Shown piece after piece: positions 1 through 7,397 of a stretch of 8,977 bases of DNA. The notes beneath the pieces are model-generated. The model was not told the DNA's origin and searched no databases. It saw nothing but the letters and a program-made list of their open reading frames with translations. Origin of the DNA: Paramuribaculum sp. (GTDB taxonomy: Bacteria > Bacteroidota > Bacteroidia > Bacteroidales > Muribaculaceae); assembly GCA_029058455.1 (NCBI GenBank), contig JAIDXU010000200.1:1-8977 (forward strand), read 5' to 3'. Position 1 is the stretch's first letter. Each line of letters opens with the position of its first letter. The translations under genes and the position numbers were made by a program.

Positions 1-1429
1 TCTGCATAACATGCGCACACTCTCCTCAATGCGCCCTGACAAGCAGATGAAAATAGCCGGCGAAACCGACTATTTCTATGCTCCGCTTGCCAACCGTCTC
101 GGCCTCTATAACGTGAAAACCGAGCTTGAGAATCTCAGTTTCCGTTTCCGTTGCCCGAAAGAGTATGAAAACCTTTTGCATCTGATTGACCGCGACGAGG
201 AGGCTCAGCGCGAACGACTCCGTCAGTTTGCCAACGAGATTTCAGCCACCCTTGAGAAAGCGGGAATTGAGGCGAGAGTATATGTTGAATACCGTCGTCC
301 ATATAGCATTTGGCGCAAAATGCACAAATATGGCGATGATTTCAACCACCTGAAATACCGCCATTTCACAGATGTGGTGTTTCCCACGCCTCCTCCCGGA
401 GAGTCGGAAAAGGATATGGCCCTGAAAATTTATTCGGTTCTTACCGACCGTTTTAAGGAGAAACCCGGAGGAATTATCAATTATATCGATTCGCCTAAGG
501 AAAACGGCTATCAGAGCTTCCATGTCAAGCTGCTTGCCGATTTCGGAAGATGGCAGGAGGTGCATATCAGTTCGGAACGCATGATACGCGACAGTCAGCT
601 GGGATGTGTGGCCGTTAGAACCGAGGATAATATACGTCGTTGGATTGAGAAATTTCGTGGTGTGTTGCGCGACATCGCGCGCCGTAGCGGTGAGAATGAG
701 GCTAACTTCATCGACAAGGTTGTCACCTCATTCTATAACGACGACATAATGACATTCACCCCAAAGGGTATCGCTGTGGTGTTGCCACAGAAAGCCACAG
801 TGCTTGACTTTGCCTTTGAGGTGCATACCCTGATGGGTGAGAAAGCCAAATATGCGCGCGTAAACGGATTTCTCACCTCTATCAAGGCTCCTTTGCGCCG
901 AGGTGATGTGGTCGAAGTGTTTACCGATCCCGAGGCACATCCTACTCCCGACTGGCTCAACCATGTGGTGACCTATAAGGCCAAAGGCGCGATAGAAGCG
1001 TGGCTTGAGCGTCAGCCCAAACCTTTGTTTAATATCTGTGAGCACTGTCACCCTATACCCGGCGAGGAGGTGATAGGATTTCGAGAGGATAATGGCGATG
1101 TGACCCTCCACAAGCGTGATTGTCCGATAGTCATCAGACTCGCTTCGCAGAAGGGTGATAACATCGTGTCAGTAGAGTATAAACCCGATTCTACAATCTA
1201 TCCCGTCACTATCGAGGTTAAGGCGGTGGATCGATACCATCTTTTTATGGATATTGTCGACAGTATTACCAACCACCTCAAGCTCAATATCTATGGCTTC
1301 AATACTGTTACCGAAGATTCGATTGTGACCTGCACAATCACTTTCGGCGTTCACTCGGCCGAGGAGCTTCAGAGCATTATCAGCCATATTTCGGCAGTGG
1401 AAGGAGTCGATGAGGTAAAGAGCCTCTGA
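1..1429 (+). CDS. RelA/SpoT-family (p)ppGpp enzyme, 5'-truncated, divergent synthetase domain
   Basis: Long RSH protein that makes and/or degrades the alarmone (p)ppGpp in the cytoplasm. The reading frame is open to the window edge, and the first codons (L-H-N-M-R-T) are the end of the HD hydrolase signature, so the true start lies upstream. Residues below count from the first ATG at 11. The end of the HD region (IAGET...YAPLANRLG) is at 15-31; the synthetase domain is at about 85-215, with YSIWRKM at 98-104 and NGYQSFH at 165-171. A TGS domain spans about 246-306 and a short helical segment about 312-334. The zinc-finger (CC/ZFD) domain has C343, C346, H367 and C371, and a C-terminal ACT domain covers about 395-472. 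The usual catalytic Asp of the synthetase (YDLLAVR-type motif) is replaced in YRHFTDVVF (116-124), and the RxKD/ExDD motif reads GIIN (154-157). I infer a mainly hydrolytic or regulatory, SpoT-like paralogue. Family certain; catalytic balance inferred. The gene converges on the sigma gene 17 bases downstream. Confidence 0.93.
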   Translation, partial: LHNMRTLSSMRPDKQMKIAGETDYFYAPLANRLGLYNVKTELENLSFRFRCPKEYENLLHLIDRDEEAQRERLRQFANEISATLEKAGIEARVYVEYRRPYSIWRKMHKYGDDFNHLKYRHFTDVVFPTPPPGESEKDMALKIYSVLTDRFKEKPGGIINYIDSPKENGYQSFHVKLLADFGRWQEVHISSERMIRDSQLGCVAVRTEDNIRRWIEKFRGVLRDIARRSGENEANFIDKVVTSFYNDDIMTFTPKGIAVVLPQKATVLDFAFEVHTLMGEKAKYARVNGFLTSIKAPLRRGDVVEVFTDPEAHPTPDWLNHVVTYKAKGAIEAWLERQPKPLFNICEHCHPIPGEEVIGFREDNGDVTLHKRDCPIVIRLASQKGDNIVSVEYKPDSTIYPVTIEVKAVDRYHLFMDIVDSITNHLKLNIYGFNTVTEDSIVTCTITFGVHSAEELQSIISHISAVEGVDEVKSL

Positions 1430-1446
1430 CCCCTCATGCCGGAAGA

Positions 1447-1959
1447 TTAATCGTTATAGTCGCTCAGAGCTTTCTGAAGATATTTTCGGGCGTAATATAT
1501 TCTGCTTTTCACCGTGCCGACGGGGAGTTTGAGACGCTGTGCGATCTCAGAATACTTATATCCCGCCACATGCATGGTGAAAGGTATGCGGTAGCTGTCG
1601 GGGAAGGAGTTGATTATATCCGTTATTTCACTTACTGCGTAGGAATCGTCGGGTGTTATCACCGTTTCCGTTATCTGAGGAGTGTTGATGAGGTATAGAT
1701 CTTCCGAGCGGTCGATCATCACGGCCGACCGTGTGTTGCGGCGATAGTTGTTGATAAACATATTGCGCATTATCGTAAATACCCACCCCTTGAAATTGGT
1801 GTCGGGCTGATATTTATCCTCGTTGTCAAGAGCTTTCAGGGTTGTGTCCTGCAACAGGTCGTAGGCATCATCCTGATTGAGTGTAAGTGTATAGGCGAAG
1901 TTGAGGAGATTAGACTGAATCGACAGTAATTTCTGACGGAAAGTAACGGTGGTTTTCAT
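1447..1959 (-). CDS. ECF-type RNA polymerase sigma factor
   Basis: A 170-residue sigma-70 family factor of the extracytoplasmic-function group, which directs RNA polymerase to a dedicated promoter set. It has only regions 2 and 4, the normal ECF architecture and length. Region 2 spans about 15-80: DDAYDLLQDTTLKAL at 30-44 is the core-binding helix, and FKGWVFTIMRNMFINNYRR at 56-74 is the -10 recognition part. Region 4 spans about 112-165 with a helix-turn-helix around YSEIAQRLKLPVGTVKSRI (136-154). A poorly conserved linker joins them. No anti-sigma (FecR-like or zinc-binding), SusC/SusD or other partner gene is adjacent: the 3' neighbour is the convergent RSH gene and the 5' neighbour the divergent metF. 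How it is held inactive is therefore not visible here. The ATG at 1959 is the natural start and is preceded by an AT-rich leader containing an imperfect palindrome. The regulon is unknown. Confidence 0.93.
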   Translation of the reverse strand: MKTTVTFRQKLLSIQSNLLNFAYTLTLNQDDAYDLLQDTTLKALDNEDKYQPDTNFKGWVFTIMRNMFINNYRRNTRSAVMIDRSEDLYLINTPQITETVITPDDSYAVSEITDIINSFPDSYRIPFTMHVAGYKYSEIAQRLKLPVGTVKSRIYYARKYLQKALSDYND

Positions 1960-2010
1960 AGTTGGAATTAGTGAGAGCTTTACAATGACGTTGTTTTATG
2001 TGTGTGTAAG

Positions 2011-2032
2011 TCACAAATCTTACGGATTGTGA
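2011..2032. repeat. Imperfect palindrome upstream of the ECF sigma gene
   Basis: Arms TCACAAATC (2011-2019) and GATTGTGA (2025-2032) are complementary except for one extra A, around a TTACG centre. It lies about 52 bases upstream of the sigma start codon. On the minus strand it overlaps a -7-like TAAGATTTG (2022 to 2014), which has one base too many between TA and TTTG. It could be an operator or a hairpin in the leader. Function is inferred from position only. Confidence 0.35.
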
Positions 2033-2118
2033 TTCTTTGTAATTATAACACCTCCCGATTGCATCAGGATTTTATTTTTTAGTTTATTAAACACTTTTTT
2101 AACTTTTCGCCTCCGCTC

Positions 2119-2134
2119 GGTCGAAATTTCGGCC
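2119..2134. repeat. 16-base near-perfect palindrome between sigma gene and metF
   Basis: GGTCGAAATTTCGGCC is self-complementary apart from one T/G pair, with a perfect CGAAATTTCG core (2122-2131). It sits about 70 bases upstream of the metF -7 box in a GC-richer patch of otherwise AT-rich intergenic DNA. A binding site for a dimeric regulator is possible; nothing else supports it. Confidence 0.3.
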
Positions 2135-2202
2135 GCCACTCAGAGGAAAAATTCAATAACTCAAAATATGGGGTTGGATTCGGAGATTTGATAAATTTTG
2201 GC

Positions 2203-2210
2203 TACTTTTG
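2203..2210 (+). promoter_or_regulatory. Bacteroidetes-type -7 box for metF
   Basis: TACTTTTG is an exact match to the Bacteroidetes primary-sigma -7 consensus TAnnTTTG and is followed by CAA, as in the stronger promoter at 8794-8801. Transcription would start near 2216-2219, leaving a 5' leader of about 20 bases before the ATG at 2238. The -33 element is poor: a TTTG at 2187-2190 is too close, and only TTCG (2179-2182) lies at about the right distance. This is probably the promoter of the metF-holB-nuclease-hemW block. Confidence 0.55.
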
Positions 2211-2237
2211 CAACTTATTACACAAATCTGTTTAGGA

Positions 2238-3200
2238 ATGACAATACCTGAAATAATAGAGAGCGCCAACGGTGCCAAAGGGTTTTCGATAGAGGTGCTT
2301 CCCCCCATGAAGGGGAGAGGTATAGCGGGTCTGTTTGATAATATTGACTCGTTGATGGAGATGAAGCCGAGATATATCAATATCACTACTCATCGAAGTG
2401 AGTTGGTTTATCGCTCTACATCCGACGGCCTTTATCAGAAGGTGAGTGTGCGCTCACGTCCCGGCACTGTAGCCGTGGCCGCCGCCATTCAGCAGAGATA
2501 TGATATTCCGGCGGTGCCTCATCTGCTCTGCTCTGGATATACGCGTCTCGAGACGGAATATGCACTGATCGACCTTAATTTTCTCGGTATAAACAATCTT
2601 CTGATATTGCGCGGCGACAAGGCACGTCATGAAAACCGTTTCATTCCCTCGGAGGGTGGACACGCCCATGCCAGCGATCTGCAGCGTCAGGTCAACGAGT
2701 TTAATCAGGGCCTGTTTATTGACGGCTCGACAATGGATAACGATGATCGCCGTATCAAATTTGATTACGGTGTGGCCGGTTATCCCGAGAAACATGATGA
2801 GGCTCCCAACTCTGACATCGATCTTCAATGGCTGAAATATAAAGTGGATATGGGTGCGTCATATATCGTGACTCAGATGTTTTTTGACAACGAGAAATAT
2901 TTTTCGTTTGTAGAGCGCTGTCGTCAGGCAGGAATCAACGTGCCGATTATTCCCGGTATCAAACCGATTGTGAACCGTAATCAGCTCACGGTGCTTCCCA
3001 AGGTGTTTCATGTTGACCTTCCCAGTGAATTGGCCAACGAACTGACGCAGTGCAAAGATGATGCCGCTGCCAAACAGGTTGGTGTGGAATGGCTCATTCA
3101 TCAGCTTAAAGACCTTTATTCAAAGGGGGTCGACTCTGTGCATATCTACTCGCTCAACGCTTTTCCGAGTGTGTATAAAGCACTTTCAGAGGTGTTGTAA
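2238..3200 (+). CDS. metF: Methylenetetrahydrofolate reductase
   Basis: FAD-dependent cytoplasmic enzyme that reduces 5,10-methylene-THF to 5-methyl-THF, the methyl donor for methionine synthase. The 320-residue product is close to the usual bacterial single-domain length (about 300) and fits one TIM barrel. Visible family motifs are FSIEVLPP at 16-23 (E19 matches the catalytic Glu of the FEFFPP motif), PHLLCSG at 94-100, LRGD at 124-127 (flavin contact), GVAGYPEKHDEAP at 178-190, TQMFFD at 212-217 and PGIKPI at 239-244. I chose ATG 2238. The frame stays open to a TTG at 2208, but that codon overlaps the -7 box, and the ATG start gives the usual family N-terminus. AGGA touches the start, so there is no good Shine-Dalgarno, as is common in this phylum. 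It is the first gene of a co-directional block; holB begins 32 bases after its stop. No methionine synthase is visible nearby. Confidence 0.95.
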   Translation: MTIPEIIESANGAKGFSIEVLPPMKGRGIAGLFDNIDSLMEMKPRYINITTHRSELVYRSTSDGLYQKVSVRSRPGTVAVAAAIQQRYDIPAVPHLLCSGYTRLETEYALIDLNFLGINNLLILRGDKARHENRFIPSEGGHAHASDLQRQVNEFNQGLFIDGSTMDNDDRRIKFDYGVAGYPEKHDEAPNSDIDLQWLKYKVDMGASYIVTQMFFDNEKYFSFVERCRQAGINVPIIPGIKPIVNRNQLTVLPKVFHVDLPSELANELTQCKDDAAAKQVGVEWLIHQLKDLYSKGVDSVHIYSLNAFPSVYKALSEVL

Positions 3201-3232
3201 TATTTGCCAAACTTATAAGACAAAGCTACCAG

Positions 3233-4372
3233 ATGAGATTTTCCGATATTCCGGGTCATGAGCGGGTGAAGGAACGGCTGCGTGAAATGGCCGATAGCGA
3301 CAGGTTGCCTCACGCTCTGCTGCTTGAAGGACCTTCAGGCACGGGCAAGTTTGCGCTTGCGCGCGCTTACGCTCAATATATACACTGCACTTCGCGTGGA
3401 GCCGACGGTGAGCCGTGTGGAAAATGTGACTCATGTGTTCAGCATCAGAAGTTCAACCACATCGACACTATCTGGATCTATCCTGTTGTAAAGCTCGACA
3501 AGATGAACACGCCGCCGGTGAGCGATGATTTTGCCGCCGAGTGGCAGGAATATCTTTCGGGCAGGGTGTTTATGGATTTCGGAGAATGGAGCGCGGTGTT
3601 TGATTCGAAGAAAAACGTTAAGCCGGTCAATTATGTGACCGAAAGCGTGTCTCTGCTTCATAAGCTCTCCTACACCGCCCATGCCTCGAAATATAAGATT
3701 GTGGTATGGTGGTTGCCCGAGCTGATGAATGAGGAGACGGCCAACAAGCTGCTTAAAGTCATCGAGGAGCCTTTTGGCGACACGCTGTTTGTGATGGTGA
3801 GCGACAATCCCGCCATGATTCTCCCCACGATCTATTCAAGAGTGCAGCGGCTTGAGGTGGCACGTTATTCCGACTCTGAGGTTGCGCAATGGCTTATGGA
3901 TACACATGGTCTTGATAATGCGAATGCCGCCGCGATAGCCCATGTGGCGCGCGGCAATATGACCAGAGCCGAGGCCGCGTTAGGAAGATCGAAAAGGGGA
4001 GCGGAGTTGCTCGACAGGTTTACCCAACTTATGAGACTGGCGTGGCAGCGCAAGGTGGCCGAACTGGGAGAGTGGAGCGCCAAACTTTCGGAATTGAGCC
4101 GTGACCGTCAGCGGGAGTTCTATGAATATGCTGCCGGCTTGCTGAGGGAAAACTTCATGCTCAATTTCAATATGCCTGATCTGACATTTCTCAATCGTGA
4201 GGAACTTGAGTTCAGCTCCCGTTTCTGCAAATATATCACGGTCGACAATGTTGAAAGCCTTGTAGAGGATTTCGAACAGGCGCGTGCCGATCTCGGTTAT
4301 AACGCCAACGCAAAGATTGTGAATTTCGACACCGCCATGCGGGTGATTCTTCATCTTTTACCCAAGTCATGA
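3233..4372 (+). CDS. holB: DNA polymerase III, delta-prime subunit (clamp loader)
   Basis: AAA+ subunit of the clamp-loader complex that opens and places the sliding clamp on primed DNA. The 379-residue product starts with FSDIPGHERVKERL (3-16) and RLPHALLLEGPSGTGK (24-39), with an intact Walker A (G33-PSGTGK-39). A zinc module is formed by C52, C62, C65 and C68 (CxxCxxC at its end). The Walker B region reads WWLPELMNEETANKLLKVIEEP (159-180), so DEAD is replaced by WLPE. Loss of Walker B acidic residues is expected for delta-prime, which does not hydrolyse ATP. SRVQRLEV at 202-209 is the sensor/arginine-finger segment, with V where many members have C (SRC motif). The C-terminal part (about 230-379) is helical, as in the clamp-loader collar. 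Its stop overlaps the next ATG (ATGA), implying translational coupling to the nuclease. DnaX would be the ATPase paralogue, but WLPE and the length favour delta-prime. Confidence 0.9.
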   Translation: MRFSDIPGHERVKERLREMADSDRLPHALLLEGPSGTGKFALARAYAQYIHCTSRGADGEPCGKCDSCVQHQKFNHIDTIWIYPVVKLDKMNTPPVSDDFAAEWQEYLSGRVFMDFGEWSAVFDSKKNVKPVNYVTESVSLLHKLSYTAHASKYKIVVWWLPELMNEETANKLLKVIEEPFGDTLFVMVSDNPAMILPTIYSRVQRLEVARYSDSEVAQWLMDTHGLDNANAAAIAHVARGNMTRAEAALGRSKRGAELLDRFTQLMRLAWQRKVAELGEWSAKLSELSRDRQREFYEYAAGLLRENFMLNFNMPDLTFLNREELEFSSRFCKYITVDNVESLVEDFEQARADLGYNANAKIVNFDTAMRVILHLLPKS

Positions 4373-7371
4373 TTCCTTTTCTCAAGCTTGTAGCGAGGGC
4401 CTATGCGTCGAGATTCGACAGCATGGAGCTATCCGACATCTGTTTTGTGTTTCCCAATAAGCGCAGCGCCTCGTTTTTTACACGTTATCTCGACGAGGAG
4501 CTGAGCGATAAACCTCACTTTGAGCCGGAGGCTATAACCATATCTGACTTTGTGGCTTCGTTCAGTCAGCTCGGCGAGGCAACCCGCCATGAGCAACTGT
4601 TTACCCTCTATAACGAATATAAGCGTCTTGAGCCGGGAGTGACCGATTTTGACCGCTTTATATTCTGGGGCGAGATGATTCTGAGCGATTTCAATGATGT
4701 TGACCGCTACCTGATCAATCCCGACGATCTTTTTTCAAATCTCAGCCATCTCAGGGAAATTTCGGCCAACTATCTTTCCGACGAGCAGCGCGAACTGATA
4801 CGCCGTTACTGGGGAGAGGAACCTGAGCCTGAAAATATCGAACGCTTCTGGCAGCATGTGGGAGAGGATAGCGAGAATCATAAACATCGCCACAAATTCG
4901 TGAAGCTCTGGAAGGTGCTCGCACCCCTCTATCATGCATTTACCGATGCTCTCAGCAGCCGCGGGCTTGCCAGTCAGGGAATGTTCTATCGCAATGCCGC
5001 CCGGATGGTGGCCGAGGGGGAGTGTCTTACGGCATTGAGATATGTGTTTGTGGGTTTCAACGTGCTTTCCACCGCCGAAATTAAAATCTTCGAGCGTTTA
5101 AAGGCACGCGGTCTCGCGGATTTCTATTGGGATTATAATTCACCCGCTTTCGAATTAAAAAACAACAGGGCGTCGCATTTTCTCGCTGCCAATATCGAGC
5201 AGTTTCCGTCGCTCTATGACATAGGGGAGGAGAAGATAACCTCTCTGCCTGAAATCACTATCAAGGCTATGCCGTCGAATGTTGTTCAGGCCGATGAGGC
5301 GGGGCGATCGCTTGCCGGTTATCTCGCCGAGGGATTCATGACCGATCCCGACAACGCTATCAATACGGCGGTGGTGCTTGCCGATGAAAGTATGCTTCTT
5401 CCGGTTATCAATGCGGTGCCGCCCGAGTTTACCACAATGAACATCACTATGGGCTATCCGTTGAGATATACCCCTGTCGCGTCGCTTATTCATAATATAG
5501 TGAATCTGCGCCGCAACGTGCGCTATTCCAATGGCCGGTCGATGTTTTATTTCGAAAACGTGAGGTCGGTGATTTCCGATCCCGCTCTTATGGCAATTGC
5601 TCCGGATGAGTGCGACGGGCTGATGAAACTGATGACCGACAAGCGCCTTTATCTTGTTGCTGAAACTGAGATTTCCCAGTCGTTTCCGCTTCTTGCGAGA
5701 ATATTCCGCACGGTTGCCAAGCCTGACGATTTAGATGAGGTGTTCGGATATGTGAGGGATATTGTGGAATTGTTGCTGGAGCATATTGCTCCCGAGCCTG
5801 AAGCCGCTGTCGAGGTGTCACCGACCGAATCGGGCGAGGAGGAAGCCGATATTCCGGCAGTCAATGATGATGCCACCGTCATGACCCTTGAACGGTGCTT
5901 TCTTGAGGCATATCTCGACGCAGTCAACGACCTCTATGTCAGTTGCCGTGAATATGGCATTACATTGCGCGAAACAACACTTTTTCAGCTCATTGACAGA
6001 GTGGTTTCGACAACATCTGTGAGATTTACGGGCGAGCCGCTTAGAGGACTTCAGGTTATGGGTGTACTCGAGACTCGTGCCCTCGATTTCGACAATGTCG
6101 TGATGGTGTCGGTCAACGAATCGATATTTCCCAAACGACATCAGGCCCGTTCATTCATCCCTGAAACTCTCCGCAAGGGTTATGGCATGGCCACGATCGA
6201 TTTTCAGGAGAGCATTTTCGCCTATTATTTCTACCGTCTTTTGTCGCGCGCTTCTCATGTAACGCTGCTCTATGACAGCCGTTCGGAGGGGCTAAACCGC
6301 TCAAACGAGCCGTCGCGCTATCTGCGTCAGCTCATCTATCTGCTCGGCGACAAAGGCAAGATCACCTTTATGAAAAACAACTTCCCGATGGCGGCATTTA
6401 TCAACGAAACCATCTCAATTGATAAGTCGCCGGCCATTATGGAGAAGCTAACCGGGTTTACCCGCGAAGGGTCGGGCAAAAACCTGTCGGCCTCGGCCAT
6501 TAATCTTTATCTCAACTGTCCGCTCTGTTTTTATCTTGAATATGTCGAGGGGTTGAGGTTTCCCGACGAGGTTACCGACTATATGGATTCGAGCACTTTC
6601 GGAACCATTCTTCACGATTCCGCCCAGGCGATATATGGCAAGTTGCGTGAACGGGTGGGTAATCATCCTGTCACCGCCGAAGACCTGTTGGGGATAGTCA
6701 AGTCGCCGGTGACTCTCAGCAAGGTTGTGACGATGGAGATAAATGACCATTTCAACCGCCTTGGTCCTGATAGGCTTGACGAATTGGTGTGGGAGGCGAA
6801 GGTGATACACGACGTTATGGTGTTTTACCTTAAAGAACTTCTCAGGGGAGATGCCGCGCTCCACACTCCCATGCAGCTGGTAGGGGAGGAAGTGCCGTTG
6901 GCCATGCGTCTCAAGGTTGATGATGAGCTGACCGTCAACATCAAGCAGCGAATCGACAGGGTTGATTCGGTTGACGGCGTTTTGCGCATTGTTGACTATA
7001 AGACCGGCAATGATTCAAACACCGCTTCGTCGGTTGAGGATCTGTTTACCCCCTCGTCAAAACGCCCCAAAGCTATTCTTCAGCTGCTTTTCTATTGTAT
7101 GCTCTATAATATGGATTCGGGCAACGACCAACCTATCCGGCCGATGTTATATAAGTTTCGCGACATCGCCAATCCCGAGGCCGCTCTCGCGGGTGTGAAG
7201 ATAGCCAAAGAACAGATAAGCGATTATCACACCGTAGTCGAGGAGTTCAAGCAGAGGCTCTTTGACACTATCCGTGAGATTTTCAATCCTGAGGTGCCGT
7301 TTAAGGCAAGCGACGATAACGCGAGCTGCACATTCTGCAAGTTCAAACAGATATGCCGCCGCGAGGAATGA
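4369..7371 (+). CDS. AddB-like PD-(D/E)XK nuclease with Fe-S cluster
   Basis: A 1000-residue protein resembling the AddB/RexB half of the AddAB helicase-nuclease, which resects double-strand breaks for RecA-dependent repair. The N-terminal half is an inactivated UvrD-like helicase fold. FPNKRSASFF (28-37) occupies the place of the P-loop, with no GxxxxGKT. GLQVMGVLETRALDFDNVVMV (560-580) and YRLLSRASHVTLLY (622-635) look like relics of helicase motifs V and VI. An acidic, proline-rich stretch at 473-504 is probably a flexible linker. The nuclease domain is at about 705-1000: LSASAINLYLNCP (706-718), FGTILHD (744-750, H749), D863 in RIDRVD, and D876/K878 in VDYKTG. The D863-D876 spacing of 13 equals that of RecB. 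C717 together with C987, C990 and C996 (CX2CX5C at the very C-terminus) fits the AddB-type 4Fe-4S staple. The partner AddA helicase is not in the window. Nuclease and cluster residues are intact, so activity is likely. Confidence 0.88.
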   Translation: MIPFLKLVARAYASRFDSMELSDICFVFPNKRSASFFTRYLDEELSDKPHFEPEAITISDFVASFSQLGEATRHEQLFTLYNEYKRLEPGVTDFDRFIFWGEMILSDFNDVDRYLINPDDLFSNLSHLREISANYLSDEQRELIRRYWGEEPEPENIERFWQHVGEDSENHKHRHKFVKLWKVLAPLYHAFTDALSSRGLASQGMFYRNAARMVAEGECLTALRYVFVGFNVLSTAEIKIFERLKARGLADFYWDYNSPAFELKNNRASHFLAANIEQFPSLYDIGEEKITSLPEITIKAMPSNVVQADEAGRSLAGYLAEGFMTDPDNAINTAVVLADESMLLPVINAVPPEFTTMNITMGYPLRYTPVASLIHNIVNLRRNVRYSNGRSMFYFENVRSVISDPALMAIAPDECDGLMKLMTDKRLYLVAETEISQSFPLLARIFRTVAKPDDLDEVFGYVRDIVELLLEHIAPEPEAAVEVSPTESGEEEADIPAVNDDATVMTLERCFLEAYLDAVNDLYVSCREYGITLRETTLFQLIDRVVSTTSVRFTGEPLRGLQVMGVLETRALDFDNVVMVSVNESIFPKRHQARSFIPETLRKGYGMATIDFQESIFAYYFYRLLSRASHVTLLYDSRSEGLNRSNEPSRYLRQLIYLLGDKGKITFMKNNFPMAAFINETISIDKSPAIMEKLTGFTREGSGKNLSASAINLYLNCPLCFYLEYVEGLRFPDEVTDYMDSSTFGTILHDSAQAIYGKLRERVGNHPVTAEDLLGIVKSPVTLSKVVTMEINDHFNRLGPDRLDELVWEAKVIHDVMVFYLKELLRGDAALHTPMQLVGEEVPLAMRLKVDDELTVNIKQRIDRVDSVDGVLRIVDYKTGNDSNTASSVEDLFTPSSKRPKAILQLLFYCMLYNMDSGNDQPIRPMLYKFRDIANPEAALAGVKIAKEQISDYHTVVEEFKQRLFDTIREIFNPEVPFKASDDNASCTFCKFKQICRREE

Positions 7372-7397
7372 TTGTCGGTGAAATATGACTTAACAGT

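Larger units (their letters stand above)
1960..2202. other. Divergent intergenic region between the ECF sigma gene and metF
   Basis: About 240 AT-rich bases without a supportable gene. It must hold the promoters of both divergent genes. I see two palindromes (2011-2032 and 2119-2134), T-rich runs near 2071-2105, and no tRNA, CRISPR or recognisable riboswitch. No convincing SAM or cobalamin riboswitch core is visible upstream of metF. Confidence 0.6.

Noticed and set aside
11..1429. A complete RSH-type gene starting at ATG 11
   Set aside because: The frame continues upstream with L-H-N, the end of the HD motif, so ATG 11 is an internal methionine and the gene is cut by the window edge.
2208..2237. 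Longer metF product starting at TTG 2208
   Set aside because: The TTG lies within the -7 box TACTTTTG, and the extra ten residues match no MetF N-terminus; ATG 2238 gives the normal length.
1960..2237. SAM or cobalamin riboswitch controlling metF
   Set aside because: The leader after the -7 box is only about 20 bases, and no conserved riboswitch core is visible upstream.
3198..3206. TAATATTTG as a separate holB promoter
   Set aside because: There is one base too many between TA and TTTG, no TTTG lies at the right distance upstream, and the gene sits 32 bases after metF in an apparent operon.
4735..6864. Minus-strand and alternative-frame open frames of 60-140 codons inside the nuclease gene
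   Set aside because: They show no recognisable domains, lie wholly inside a well-supported gene, and are expected as by-products of its codon use.
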